Positions 47,744 to 55,991 of a stretch of DNA of 64,000 bases are shown here, in pieces. Source of the stretch: Prosthecomicrobium sp. N25. GTDB taxonomy: Bacteria > Pseudomonadota > Alphaproteobacteria > Rhizobiales > Ancalomicrobiaceae. A program made the translations under genes and the position numbers. The stretch spans positions 1,337,418 through 1,401,417 of the forward strand of contig NZ_JBBCAT010000001.1 in the NCBI RefSeq assembly GCF_037203705.1, written 5' to 3'. Each line of letters starts with the position of its first letter. The first letter of the stretch is position 1. The notes under the pieces are model-generated. The model made no database searches. It saw only the letters and a program-made list of their open reading frames with translations, and was not told where the DNA came from.

Positions 47744-48382
47744 TCACGGGTAGAGCCGGTCCTTCGCCCAGGCCTCGCCGGGAGCCGCCCGGCGGAACGT
47801 GATCCGGTCGTGCAGCCGGAACGGCCCGTCCTGCCAGAACTCGAAGGCCACCGGCACGATCCGGAACCCGGACCAGTAGGGCGGCCGCGGCACCTCCCCG
47901 ATCGCGTATTTCAGGCCAAATTCGGCGACCGCCTTTTCCAGCGCGAAGCGGCTCTCCAGGGGGCGGGACTGCTTGGACGCCCAGGCGCCGATCCGGCTCG
48001 TCCGCGCCCGACTGGCGAAATAGGCATCCGCCTCCGCTTCCCCGACGAGCTCGACCGGTCCGCGCACCCGGACCTGCCGGCGCAGGCTCTTCCAGTGGAA
48101 TAGCAGCGCCGCCTTCCGGCTCGCCAGGATCTCCCGTCCCTTCTGGCTCTCGTAGTTGGTGTAGAACACGAAGCCCTGCTCGTCGGCGCCCTTCAGCAGG
48201 ACCATCCTCACGTTCGGCAGGCCGGTCTCGTCCACGGTCGCGAGCGCCATGGCGTTGGGATCGTTCGGCTCCTTCTCGGAGGCCTCCCGCATCCACTCGG
48301 CGAACAGCCGGAACGGCTCCTCGGCGCTCGTGAAGTCACCGGTCGTTAACGCAGGTCGGACATTGTCGGGGATATCGGTCAT
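47744..48382 (-). CDS. pdxH: pyridoxamine 5'-phosphate oxidase
   Basis: Oxidises pyridoxine/pyridoxamine 5'-phosphate to pyridoxal phosphate using FMN. The 212-residue protein has [20 protein letters not shown], the FMN-binding [16 protein letters not shown], a QSRPLESR segment and the C-terminal [18 protein letters not shown] with the family end RLYP. Start at [12 protein letters not shown] (48382), only 15 bp from the start of the divergent lipoprotein gene, so promoters must lie inside coding sequence. No clear ribosome binding site is visible. Confidence 0.94.
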   Translation of the reverse strand: MTDIPDNVRPALTTGDFTSAEEPFRLFAEWMREASEKEPNDPNAMALATVDETGLPNVRMVLLKGADEQGFVFYTNYESQKGREILASRKAALLFHWKSLRRQVRVRGPVELVGEAEADAYFASRARTSRIGAWASKQSRPLESRFALEKAVAEFGLKYAIGEVPRPPYWSGFRIVPVAFEFWQDGPFRLHDRITFRRAAPGEAWAKDRLYP

Positions 48383-48397
48383 CGCGTGGAGGGTTCC

Positions 48398-48889
48398 GTG
48401 GCCGGGCTGGTCCGAAGTTTGTATCGCGTCGAGGGCCAGGTCCGCCAGCGGCACCCTGCATGGCCGGTCTTCTGGATGCTGGTCGCCTCCGCGAGCCTCG
48501 GCGCCTGCAGCAGCCTCGGCACCGTGGAGACCACCGGCTCCGTCCAGACCGCCGTTCCCGCCCCCGAGCCCGAGCCGAAATCGGCCGACGCGCAGGGTGC
48601 GGAGAGCGACTGGGCGACCGTCGGCAAGACGCTCGCCAGGGCGGCGCCGGTCCGCGAGACCCGGGTCGAGTGGTCGAACCGCGAGACCGGCAACTCCGGC
48701 ACCATCTCGGACGTGATCGCCGCGGCCCCGCGCGCCGGCACGCCCTGCCGCTCCTTCGCCACCACCTTCGCGTCGCTCGACGGCGTCCGCCTCTACCACG
48801 GCGAGGCCTGCCGCTCCGGCCCCGACGCCTGGGAGGTTGTCACGGTCCGCCCCGCCGAAGCCAAGGGGCAGGCCGGCGGACGCACCTGA
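48398..48889 (+). CDS. RT0821/Lpp0805 family surface lipoprotein
   Basis: 163 residues with an N-terminal hydrophobic segment and lipobox (LGAC, Cys at about residue 37), then a Pro/Glu-rich linker and the family domain: [39 protein letters not shown] and [12 protein letters not shown]. The two Cys pairs fit a periplasmic disulfide. The likely start is GTG 48398, with GGAGGG six bases before; another GTG at 48386 is possible. Function of the family is not known. It is followed by the DnaJ-type gene after 137 bp. Confidence 0.8.
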   Translation: MAGLVRSLYRVEGQVRQRHPAWPVFWMLVASASLGACSSLGTVETTGSVQTAVPAPEPEPKSADAQGAESDWATVGKTLARAAPVRETRVEWSNRETGNSGTISDVIAAAPRAGTPCRSFATTFASLDGVRLYHGEACRSGPDAWEVVTVRPAEAKGQAGGRT

Positions 48890-49026
48890 CGGCCCCAAGT
48901 CCGGCTGCTTTTCGCGTCCCGCCCGCCGCCACCCCTGGCATCGTTCCCCTGCGCTCCCCACATCACGCCCGTGTTACAGTCCGGACGGCGGCCCGAATCG
49001 CGTCCGGGCAGGGGGTATGACCGACC

Positions 49027-49971
49027 ATGCGTGATCCTTACGATGTGCTCGGCGTGGCGCGGGGCGCGAGCGAGGACGAGATCAAGAAGGCCTTCCGCAA
49101 GGCCGCCAAGAAGCATCATCCCGACCAGAACCGCGAGAACCCGAAGGCCAAGGACGCCTTCTCGGAGATCAACGCCGCCTACGAGATCCTGGGCGACAAG
49201 GAGAAGCGCGCCCAGTTCGACCGCGGCGAGATCGACGCGGAGGGCAAGCCCCGCTTCCAGGGCTTCGGCGGCCGCGGCTTCGAGGGGTTCGGCCGCGGCG
49301 CCGGCCCCGGCGCCGGGGCGCGCGGTGGCGGCCAGGGAATCTTCGACGACTTCCTGACCGACATCCTCGGCCAGGCCATGGGCGGCGGCCGGGGCACCGG
49401 CGGCTTCCGGCGCACGAGCTTCGACTTCGGTGGCGCCGGCCCAGGCTCCGAACATGGCACAGAGCGCCACCGGGGCGAGGACGTGGCCGCCACCGTCGAG
49501 GTCGCTCTGGAGGACCTGGTCGACGGCGAGAAGGTCCGCGTCACGCTGCCGAGCGGCAAGGTGCTCGACGTCTCGCTCCCCGAGGGCGTCACCAACGGCC
49601 ACAAGATGCGCCTCAAGGGCCAGGGCCATCCCGGCTCCGGCGGCGCCGCGGCCGGCGACGCGATCCTGACCGTCCTGTTCCAGAAGCATCCGGTCTGGAC
49701 CGTCGACGGCTTCGACCTGCGCGGCGACGTGCCCGTCGCCCTCGAGGACGCGGCGCTCGGTGGCAAGGTGCGGGTCAACACCCTCGACGGGCCTGTTGAG
49801 ATGACGATCCCGCCGAAGTCCACGGGCGCCCGGGCGTTGCGCCTGCGCGGCAAGGGCCTCCCCAACAAGTCCGGCGGCCGCGGCGACCTCTACGTCTCGC
49901 CCCGCATCGTTCTGCCCGAGGGCGGCGATGCCGAGCTCGAGGGCTTCCTGCGCGCCCGCCGCAGCCGTTGA
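49027..49971 (+). CDS. DnaJ C-terminal domain protein, CbpA-like co-chaperone
   Basis: A 314-residue type II (zinc-finger-less) J-protein. The J domain (residues 1-65) has KKHHPDQNRENPKAKD with the essential HPD. A long Gly/Phe-rich region follows (residues ~70-130), then two C-terminal substrate-binding barrels (EVALEDLVDGEKVRVTLPSG and later LPNKSGGRGDLYV). It stimulates Hsp70 ATPase. It resembles CbpA/DjlA-class proteins rather than canonical DnaJ, whose CXXCXGXG repeats are missing. The 210 bp after it contain no gene until the small ORF at 50182. Confidence 0.92.
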   Translation: MRDPYDVLGVARGASEDEIKKAFRKAAKKHHPDQNRENPKAKDAFSEINAAYEILGDKEKRAQFDRGEIDAEGKPRFQGFGGRGFEGFGRGAGPGAGARGGGQGIFDDFLTDILGQAMGGGRGTGGFRRTSFDFGGAGPGSEHGTERHRGEDVAATVEVALEDLVDGEKVRVTLPSGKVLDVSLPEGVTNGHKMRLKGQGHPGSGGAAAGDAILTVLFQKHPVWTVDGFDLRGDVPVALEDAALGGKVRVNTLDGPVEMTIPPKSTGARALRLRGKGLPNKSGGRGDLYVSPRIVLPEGGDAELEGFLRARRSR

Positions 49972-50181
49972 TCCGCAAGGCCGGGCCGCGTCACCACGGT
50001 TTCGCCGCCAAGCGCGTCCATTCTGCCCTCGTTCATCTTGGATGCGCTAGACCGGTGCCGTCGGATACGACGAGCGTGATCCGGTCGGGCCGGCAGGCCC
50101 GGTCCGGATCTCGCGTTCCCCAGCCGGGGCGGTGGGCCCCGACCCGGGCCCCGACCCGTTCCTGAGCAGGCTCCGAGTGGA

Positions 50182-50343
50182 ATGATGAAGAAGATCCTCG
50201 TGATGGCGATGATGTTCGTCGTGACCGGCACCACGCTCGCAGAGGCGCAGTTCCGCCCCCGCCCCTCCGCACCGCGTCCGCCCTGGCAGGACGTCTGCTG
50301 CGGCGGGCCCTGCTGTCCGAAGCCCATCCGTCCGGGACGCTGA
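50182..50343 (+). CDS. 53-residue secreted cysteine-rich peptide
   Basis: Read from the sequence: two ATGs in tandem (50182, 50185), stop TGA at 50341. A signal peptide (KKILVMAMMFVVTGTTLAEA) is followed by a mature part of about 31 residues rich in Pro/Arg with two adjacent Cys pairs, DVCCGGPCCPKP. GAGTGGA lies directly upstream, a weak ribosome binding site. The stop is 8 bp before the next gene, suggesting co-transcription. CC-X3-CC can bind metals or form disulfides; no family is recognised. The signal-peptide pattern followed by a Cys cluster argues for coding. Confidence 0.6.
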   Translation: MMKKILVMAMMFVVTGTTLAEAQFRPRPSAPRPPWQDVCCGGPCCPKPIRPGR

Positions 50344-50351
50344 CCGACTCG

Positions 50352-50969
50352 ATGACCTCCAGGCCCGCGGACATCAGCAAGACCGAGCAGCCGCTCCGTC
50401 CGGGGCGGGTGGCCGGTCTGAGGCGTCCCGCGGCCGTCCTCGGCCTGACCCTGTTCGCCACCGCCGGCTGGGGCTGGGCGGCCTACGAGCGCTTCGTCGA
50501 GGTCCCCCACGCCGCCGCCCGCCAGCGCGTCGCCACCAGCCTCGACCTCCTCGACAAGTGGGCCGACGGCGAGGCCCAGCGCGCCTACGTCAAGCTTTCC
50601 GAGGAGCTCAAGCCCTGGTGGACCATGATCCAGGACCAGCAGCGCCGCATCATGGCGGCCCGCTCGGACCAGGAGCGGGATGCCCTGATCGCGAGCCGGG
50701 ACGATCTCCTTTTGGCCTTTATTCGTGAGCACGATCTCGCCGCCTCGGTCGAACTGCTCGTCGACGCCTTCGACCAGTTCGACCGCTGCATCACCCTCGA
50801 CGCCTGCGACGAGGAGATCATCCGAAAGTCCATAGCCATCGACGTGAAGCGGATCTACCGCACCTTCAAGCCCTTCATCCAGGCCCGCCGGGATACCGAC
50901 AACACCGGCGAGCGAGACAAGGATTTCGGCAAGGGTCTCGAGGATCTTTTCTTCCGCTTCCTGAGTTGA
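50352..50969 (+). CDS. single-pass membrane protein of unknown function
   Basis: 205 residues. One membrane segment lies near the N-terminus (RRPAAVLGLTLFATAGWGWA, residues ~25-45), so the long helical C-terminal part (VELLVDAFDQFDRCITLDAC and later IQARRDTDNTGERDKDFGKG) should be periplasmic. A two-Cys segment (DRCITLDAC) may form a disulfide. It follows the cysteine-rich peptide gene by 8 bp. No ribosome binding site stands out. No family recognised. Confidence 0.7.
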   Translation: MTSRPADISKTEQPLRPGRVAGLRRPAAVLGLTLFATAGWGWAAYERFVEVPHAAARQRVATSLDLLDKWADGEAQRAYVKLSEELKPWWTMIQDQQRRIMAARSDQERDALIASRDDLLLAFIREHDLAASVELLVDAFDQFDRCITLDACDEEIIRKSIAIDVKRIYRTFKPFIQARRDTDNTGERDKDFGKGLEDLFFRFLS

Positions 50970-51046
50970 CTGGTCCCCCTCTGCGCGGCGACCGACTCCC
51001 GCGTCGAATCGGCATGACGCTCAATCTGATTGGAACGGAGAACCCC

Positions 51047-51121
51047 ATGGTCAGCACCAACGATAACGTTTCGGTAACTTTACTCAACCGTGAGCGGAGC
51101 CTTGTGGCTTACCGTGGCTGA
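51047..51121 (+). CDS. possible 24-residue leader peptide upstream of the sugar transferase gene
   Basis: An ATG at 51047, with GGAG seven bases upstream, opens a 24-codon frame ending in TGA at 51119-51121, immediately followed by the extended GTG frame of the next gene. The codons are less GC-rich than usual (AAC, GTA, TTA). It could be a regulatory leader or chance. Confidence 0.3.
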   Translation: MVSTNDNVSVTLLNRERSLVAYRG

Positions 51122-51166
51122 GTGGTACCATCCGGCATCTGTGCGTCCAGCGAGAGTTGCCAGTCG

Positions 51167-52636
51167 ATGAGAGAGCTGGATATGGTTGTGGCGGCCGATG
51201 CGTCGGCGGCCGAATCCCTGGCATTCGAGCCGCGGATCCGCTGGTCTCGGGAAGCCCTCATCGGCGGCATCCTGACGATCGACGTCCTCATCATCGCGAT
51301 CTCGGCGCTCCTGGCCGACCTGTCCTACAAGTCGTTCCTCACGCAATCCGGCCCCGAACTCGGCGAGTCCATCCGGATCGGGCTGTTCGCCACGGCCATC
51401 TTCTCCGGGTTCGTGGCCTGGCGCGGCGGATTCGACGTCGAGGCCATCGCGGACGCGCGCCGGCAGAGCCGGCTGGCCGCCCAGGGCTGGATCTTCGTCT
51501 TCTTCATGATCGGCTGGGGCGCCTTCCTCACCAAGATGACGGCGAGCTACTCGCGCGGTGCGATCCTCACCTGGTTCGTGTTCGGCGGCCTCGCGCTGCA
51601 GGCCTTCCATTATTTCGGCAGCGTCTGGCTGTCGCGCCGCCTGTCCCGCCGCGAGCTCTCGCTCAGTCGCGTCCATGTCGTCGCGGTCGCCGAGGCCGAC
51701 CGCTACCACGCCATGTCGGGCCGCCTGGCCGAACTCGGCATCGAGCCCGTCGGCGTCACCACCATTCCGACCTCGAAGCTCGGCCGGCCCGACTTCTACC
51801 GCGCCTGTGTCACGGCCGCCGACGACGCCCGCCGCTCGCTCGCCCAGTCCGGCGTCGACGCCGTCCATGTTTTCGTGCCCTGGAACAACCGGCGCGCCTT
51901 CGACGAGCTGCGCGCGGTCCTGTCGACCCTGCCCGTGCCGGTCCTGCTCTTCGCCGACGACAACGCCCAGCATCTTCTCGCCCATCGCCGCCAGACCTTC
52001 GGCGACCTGGACGCCTTCGAGGTGCAGCGCGCGCCGCTCTCCTTCGCGGAGCGCGCCGTCAAGCGTCTGCTCGACATCGCGGTCGCCGGGACGGCCCTCG
52101 TCCTCCTATCGCCGCTGATGCTCATGACCGCCCTGGCGATCATGGTCGAGACCGGGCGGCCCATCTTCTTCCTGCAGGATCGCAAGGGCTTCGGCGGCCG
52201 TCTCTTCCGCATCCTGAAGTTCCGCACCATGACGGTGCAGGAGAACGGCCCGCAGGTCGAACAGGCCCGCCGCGGCGACCCGCGCATCACCCCGCTTGGC
52301 CGCATCCTGCGCCGGACCAGCCTCGACGAGCTGCCCCAGCTCGTGAACGTCCTGCGGGGCGAGATGTCGATCGTCGGCCCGCGGCCGCATGCGGTCGCGC
52401 ACGACAACCTGTACGACCGCCGGATCGGCACCTACGCGCTCCGCCATCACGTCAAGCCGGGCATCACCGGCTGGGCCCAGGTGCACGGCTTCCGCGGCGA
52501 GACCCGCGAGGACTCGCAGATGGAGGCCCGCGTCGAACTTGACCTCTGGTACATCAACAACTGGTCGTTCTGGCTCGACCTGCGCATCATCATGCGCACC
52601 GCCGTCATGGTCCTGGTCGACCGCAACGCCTACTGA
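51167..52636 (+). CDS. undecaprenyl-phosphate glucose phosphotransferase, WcaJ/ExoY-like
   Basis: Transfers a sugar-1-phosphate from a UDP-sugar to undecaprenyl phosphate, starting an exopolysaccharide repeat unit at the inner membrane. 489 residues: four to five N-terminal membrane segments (LTIDVLIIAISALLADLSYK first), a middle CoA-binding-like domain, a further hydrophobic segment at about 315-340, and the C-terminal bacterial sugar transferase domain with LQDRKGFGGRLFRILKFRTM, DELPQLVNVLRGEMSIVGPR and KPGITGWAQVHGFRGETRED. The start at 51167 or ATG 51182 is uncertain. No other polysaccharide genes lie in the window, so it stands alone. Confidence 0.9.
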   Translation: MRELDMVVAADASAAESLAFEPRIRWSREALIGGILTIDVLIIAISALLADLSYKSFLTQSGPELGESIRIGLFATAIFSGFVAWRGGFDVEAIADARRQSRLAAQGWIFVFFMIGWGAFLTKMTASYSRGAILTWFVFGGLALQAFHYFGSVWLSRRLSRRELSLSRVHVVAVAEADRYHAMSGRLAELGIEPVGVTTIPTSKLGRPDFYRACVTAADDARRSLAQSGVDAVHVFVPWNNRRAFDELRAVLSTLPVPVLLFADDNAQHLLAHRRQTFGDLDAFEVQRAPLSFAERAVKRLLDIAVAGTALVLLSPLMLMTALAIMVETGRPIFFLQDRKGFGGRLFRILKFRTMTVQENGPQVEQARRGDPRITPLGRILRRTSLDELPQLVNVLRGEMSIVGPRPHAVAHDNLYDRRIGTYALRHHVKPGITGWAQVHGFRGETREDSQMEARVELDLWYINNWSFWLDLRIIMRTAVMVLVDRNAY

Positions 52637-52651
52637 CGGGCGCCCGGCGGC

Positions 52652-53401
52652 TCACTCTACGGGAGGATACCGGCCGGGCCCGGCGTGGCGCGGGCCGGCC
52701 TGCGGCTCCGGACCGGCGATCTCGAGCACCAGCTTGCGCCGGACCGCCTCGGGAAAGCTCGTCGTCTCGTCCACCGTCACGATGAAGGCCCCGGGCCCGC
52801 CGATCACGTCACGGCGGAAATGCTCGGTCAGCGGCTCCCCCTGCACCCGCCGCACGACGCCGCCGGGGCGCGAGATCACCAGCCCGTTGATGGTGACTCC
52901 CTTCGCCACCGCGTCGTCCCGCGCCGCCGTGATCTCCCGCCCCCCGATGTTCGGCCCGTCGGCCGAGACGTCGATCACCTTCTGGGTGCCCTCGAAGGCG
53001 TTGCGCTCGATCAGGCCCACGGAGAAGTCGATCGCGTTGGAGATCGAGTTGTAGCCGTAGGCCGCGCGCGGCCGTGTCACGAGCTTCTCCCCGAAAGCCG
53101 CGGCGCTCGCCAGGTCGTGCACCACCGCCCAGTCGACGATCACGTGCTGCGACGTCGGCCCGCCCCACTCGATGTAGGTGAGCGCGATCTTCCCCGTCAG
53201 GCCGGACCGGATCGCCCGCTGCACCTCGGGGGAGACGAGCGCGTCCGCGTATCCCTTGCGCTGGAGCGCCAGTTCGTCGGCATCGATCGACCCCGACCCG
53301 TCCGCCGCGAGCACCAGCTCCAGGTCGACCTCCTCGGCCACGGCCGGCAGAGCAGGGACGGCGAGACAGGCGAGGACGGCAAGCATGCGGGCGACAGTCA
53401 T
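52652..53401 (-). CDS. DUF1194 (VWA-like) secreted protein
   Basis: 249 residues with a signal peptide (MLAVLACLAVPALPAVAEEV) and a von Willebrand A-type domain. The metal-ion-dependent adhesion site begins ELVLAADGSGSIDADELALQ (DXSXS), with later VIDVSADGPNIGG. Proteins of this family are secreted or periplasmic in Rhizobiales, often near cell-envelope genes, and their role is not known. GGAGGTGCCTCG before the ATG at 53401 is a strong ribosome binding site. Ends 15 bp from the convergent sugar transferase gene. Confidence 0.88.
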   Translation of the reverse strand: MTVARMLAVLACLAVPALPAVAEEVDLELVLAADGSGSIDADELALQRKGYADALVSPEVQRAIRSGLTGKIALTYIEWGGPTSQHVIVDWAVVHDLASAAAFGEKLVTRPRAAYGYNSISNAIDFSVGLIERNAFEGTQKVIDVSADGPNIGGREITAARDDAVAKGVTINGLVISRPGGVVRRVQGEPLTEHFRRDVIGGPGAFIVTVDETTSFPEAVRRKLVLEIAGPEPQAGPRHAGPGRYPPVE

Positions 53402-53526
53402 CGAGGCACCTCCGCTCGGCTGCCATACGCCCGGGAGGATAGGGCGGATCTCCCCCGAGGTCTCCCCGTGCCTGCGCCGATCCGCCCTCCGCCGGAGCCG
53501 GGGAGAGCGCCCGGCCGGCGAGGCCT

Positions 53527-55113
53527 TCAGAGGCCGACGGCTGCGCCGTCGCTGCGCGGGTCCGCGGCGCCTTCGATCAGGCCGCCCGGATGGAGCACGA
53601 TCGCGCCGGCATGCCCCATCATCTCCTCGAACGGCCCGACCACCTGGATCTCGTGGCCGGCCGCGCGCAGCCGCTCCACCAGCGCCGCGTCGAGCCGCGA
53701 TTCGATCTTGAGGTTCGAGGTCGCCGCGCCCCAGGTCCGGCCGAGGAGCCAGCGCGGCGCGGTCACGGCCGCCTGAAGGTCGGAGCCGAACAGGGCGTAG
53801 CGGCTGAAGACCGCCGCCTGCGTCTGCGGCTGGCCCTCGCCGCCCATCGTCCCGTAGACCATCCGCCGCCCGTCGCCGAGCTCCGCGAAGGCGGGCTGGA
53901 TGGTGTGGAACGGCCGCCGGAACGGCTTCAGCCCGTTGAAGTGCCCGGGCGTGAGCGAGAAGGAGGTGCCCCGGTTCTGCCAGGTGACCCCCGAGCCGGG
54001 CAGGACGAGGCCGGAGCCGAACTCCCAATAGACGCTCTGGATGAAGCTCACGGCGCGGCCCTCGCGGTCGATCGCGCCGAGCCAGACCGTGTCGCCCGGC
54101 GCCGCCGGCTGCGGCCAGGGCAGGGCGCGCCCGCGGTCGATGCGCGCCGCCGCGGCGTCGAGCACGTCGTCAGCCAGGAATTCGATGGCGGCGCGCGTCA
54201 TGTAGGCGGGGTCGCAGACGTGCCGGTCGCGCACCAGGAAGGCCTGCTTGGTCGCCTCCACGAGCCCGTGCACATGCTCGATGCCCTCCGCGGTCGTGAC
54301 GCCCAGCCGTGCGAAGATCCCGAGGATCATCAGCGAGGCGAGGCCCTGGGTGGGCGGCGGCAGGTTATAGGCCCGGTGCGGCCCGACCGCGACCGACAGC
54401 GGCTCGACGTCCAGCGCCCGGTGGCGCTCGAGGTCCGCGAGCCGCAGCGGCGAGCCGGCCGCCTCGAGGTCGCCGGCGAGGCTGCGGGCGAGGTCGCCGC
54501 GGTAGAAGTCGTCGAGGCCGGCCCGCGCCAGATGCTCCAGCGTATCGGCCACCTTGACCTGACGCAGACGGTCGCCGGCCGCCACGAGCCGCCCCTCCGG
54601 CGCGTAGGTCGCCCGGAAGCCCGGCACCGGGTCCAGCTCCGGCGCCTTCTCGGCCGCATTGCGCGCCAGCGTCCGCGTCACCGCGACGCCGTCCCGGGCG
54701 AGCCGGATCGCGTCCTCGAAGAGCCGCGCGAGCGGCATCGGCCGGCTCGTCAGGGTGGCGTTGAGGGCAAGCGCCCGCGCCCAGCCCGAGACGGCGCCCG
54801 CGACGGTGAGCGCCGCGCGCGCCCCGCGCGCCGGGATGGCGGTCTCGCCGGCATAGAAGTCCGGGCTCGCCAGCCCGGCGGCCGCCCCGCAGGCGTCGAT
54901 GCCGGCGGGAGCCCGGCCCGGCACGGAGACGATCCAGAAATTGTCGCCGCCGAGCCCGTTCATGTGCGGATACGCCACCGCGATCGCGGCGGCCGCCGCC
55001 ACCATGGCCTCGATGGCCGTGCCCCCATCCTCGAGCACCCGCGCCCCGGCGCGGGCCGCCAGATCGTGGGGTGCCGTCACCATGCCGCCGTGGCTACGCT
55101 TCGTCTCGAGCAT
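53527..55113 (-). CDS. gamma-glutamyltransferase-like protein, without a signal peptide
   Basis: A 528-residue member of the Ntn-hydrolase gamma-glutamyltransferase family. The start region HGGMVTAPHDLAARAGARVL and the segment GLGGDNFWIV are typical. The autocleavage/catalytic Thr is in GDTVWLGAIDREGRAVSFIQ, followed by GSGLVLPGSGVTWQNRG. The lack of a signal peptide and the GDTVWL variant fit the cytoplasmic YwrD-like branch, whose substrates are less clear than those of the periplasmic glutathione enzymes. The start at MLETKRSHGG is favoured by GGAGGG upstream. It may instead begin at MAYGRG (55149). Confidence 0.87.
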   Translation of the reverse strand: MLETKRSHGGMVTAPHDLAARAGARVLEDGGTAIEAMVAAAAAIAVAYPHMNGLGGDNFWIVSVPGRAPAGIDACGAAAGLASPDFYAGETAIPARGARAALTVAGAVSGWARALALNATLTSRPMPLARLFEDAIRLARDGVAVTRTLARNAAEKAPELDPVPGFRATYAPEGRLVAAGDRLRQVKVADTLEHLARAGLDDFYRGDLARSLAGDLEAAGSPLRLADLERHRALDVEPLSVAVGPHRAYNLPPPTQGLASLMILGIFARLGVTTAEGIEHVHGLVEATKQAFLVRDRHVCDPAYMTRAAIEFLADDVLDAAAARIDRGRALPWPQPAAPGDTVWLGAIDREGRAVSFIQSVYWEFGSGLVLPGSGVTWQNRGTSFSLTPGHFNGLKPFRRPFHTIQPAFAELGDGRRMVYGTMGGEGQPQTQAAVFSRYALFGSDLQAAVTAPRWLLGRTWGAATSNLKIESRLDAALVERLRAAGHEIQVVGPFEEMMGHAGAIVLHPGGLIEGAADPRSDGAAVGL

Positions 55114-55341
55114 GCGATGTCGCCCTCCGCTGCCCCGACCATAAGCCATTGCGCCCCCGCCTCCGCAAGGGATGGCCGCCCCCGCTCCGGCCCGGGAGGG
55201 GCCCGGCGGGCGGTTCGCACCGGCCTCCTGTGGCTCTACGGAACAGAAGCTCGTCATTATGCACAGTGACGGACAGATTACACATTCCGTATGGGTAATT
55301 TATGCAATAGGTTGCAGATAAAATCAGGTGGGGAGGCTGCG

Positions 55342-55554
55342 GTGGAGCGAGTGGCACTGGACGAATTCGTGGCCCGGCTGCGCAGCCTCGGCGTGCGTGA
55401 AGTCACCATAGAACACCACGATGTGGAGTCGGGCTCCCCGCAAAGCATCGCCTGCAAGTTCCACTTCATGACCGGCACGTTCAATGACAGCGGCGAGTGG
55501 GAGATGCAGATCATCGAGCCCGAGGGGTGGGCCGGCTCCGGGGACCCCGACTAG
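55342..55554 (+). CDS. small protein of unknown function
   Basis: 70 residues, acidic and hydrophilic (VALDEFVARLRSLGVREVTI at the start, GEWEMQIIEPEGWAG at the end). The start is GTG at 55342, with GGGAGG seven bases upstream, which is better supported than an ATG 17 codons earlier in an AT-rich stretch (55291). No family recognised. The stop is 6 bp before the tRNA-Gln gene, which lies on the other strand. Confidence 0.6.
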   Translation: MERVALDEFVARLRSLGVREVTIEHHDVESGSPQSIACKFHFMTGTFNDSGEWEMQIIEPEGWAGSGDPD

Positions 55555-55560
55555 ATCGAG

Positions 55561-55632
55561 ATGGGGCGGCAGGATTCGAACCTGCGGATGGCGGAATCAA
55601 AATCCGCTGCCTTACCACTTGGCGACGCCCCA
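55561..55632 (-). tRNA. tRNA-Gln (TTG)
   Basis: A 72-base cloverleaf on the minus strand: acceptor TGGGGCG pairs with CGCCCCA, the D arm is GCCAAGTGGTAAGGC, the anticodon stem-loop GCGGA-TTTTGAT-TCCGC gives anticodon TTG (glutamine, CAA), and the T arm is GCAGGTTCGAATCCTGC. The CCA end is not encoded, so CCA is added by the nucleotidyltransferase. Confidence 0.93.
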
Positions 55633-55809
55633 GCAATGCCGCTGACGGCGGCGCGGGGCCGCGGTCGGGCCGGGATGCTATAGCGGCTTCGCGGCGGGGT
55701 CGCAACCGACCGGAGGACCGGGGACGGCACGGTCCGGAGCCCCGGTGCAAACCGAAATTCACCGCTTGCGGTGCCGGATCGCGGTCGCTATAAGACCGGC
55801 CTGCGACGG

Positions 55810-55886
55810 CGGAGTGTAGCGCAGCCTGGTAGCGCACCTCGTTCGGGACGAGGGGGTCGTGTGTTCGAATCACACCACTCCGACCA
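55810..55886 (+). tRNA. tRNA-Pro (CGG)
   Basis: A 77-base cloverleaf: acceptor CGGAGTG pairs with CACTCCG, the anticodon stem-loop CCTCG-TTCGGGA-CGAGG gives CGG (proline, CCG), and the T arm is GTGTG-TTCGAAT-CACAC. The discriminator A is followed by an encoded CCA, unlike the tRNA-Gln nearby. A rho-independent terminator follows 48 bp downstream. Confidence 0.95.
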
Positions 55887-55934
55887 ATCGCATCAAGGAC
55901 TTGGCGTCCCGGGCCAGGTCGACGGAAAGATGGA

Positions 55935-55959
55935 CCCCGGCCGCGAGGCGGGGTTTTTT
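55935..55959 (+). terminator. rho-independent terminator after tRNA-Pro
   Basis: CCCCGGCC and GGCGGGG pair (one bulged base) around a GCGA loop, followed by six T. This lies between tRNA-Pro and the MBL-fold gene, so the latter probably has its own promoter. Confidence 0.85.
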
Positions 55960-55991
55960 CATGTCCGTTCGACGCGCCGGCGGATGACCCC

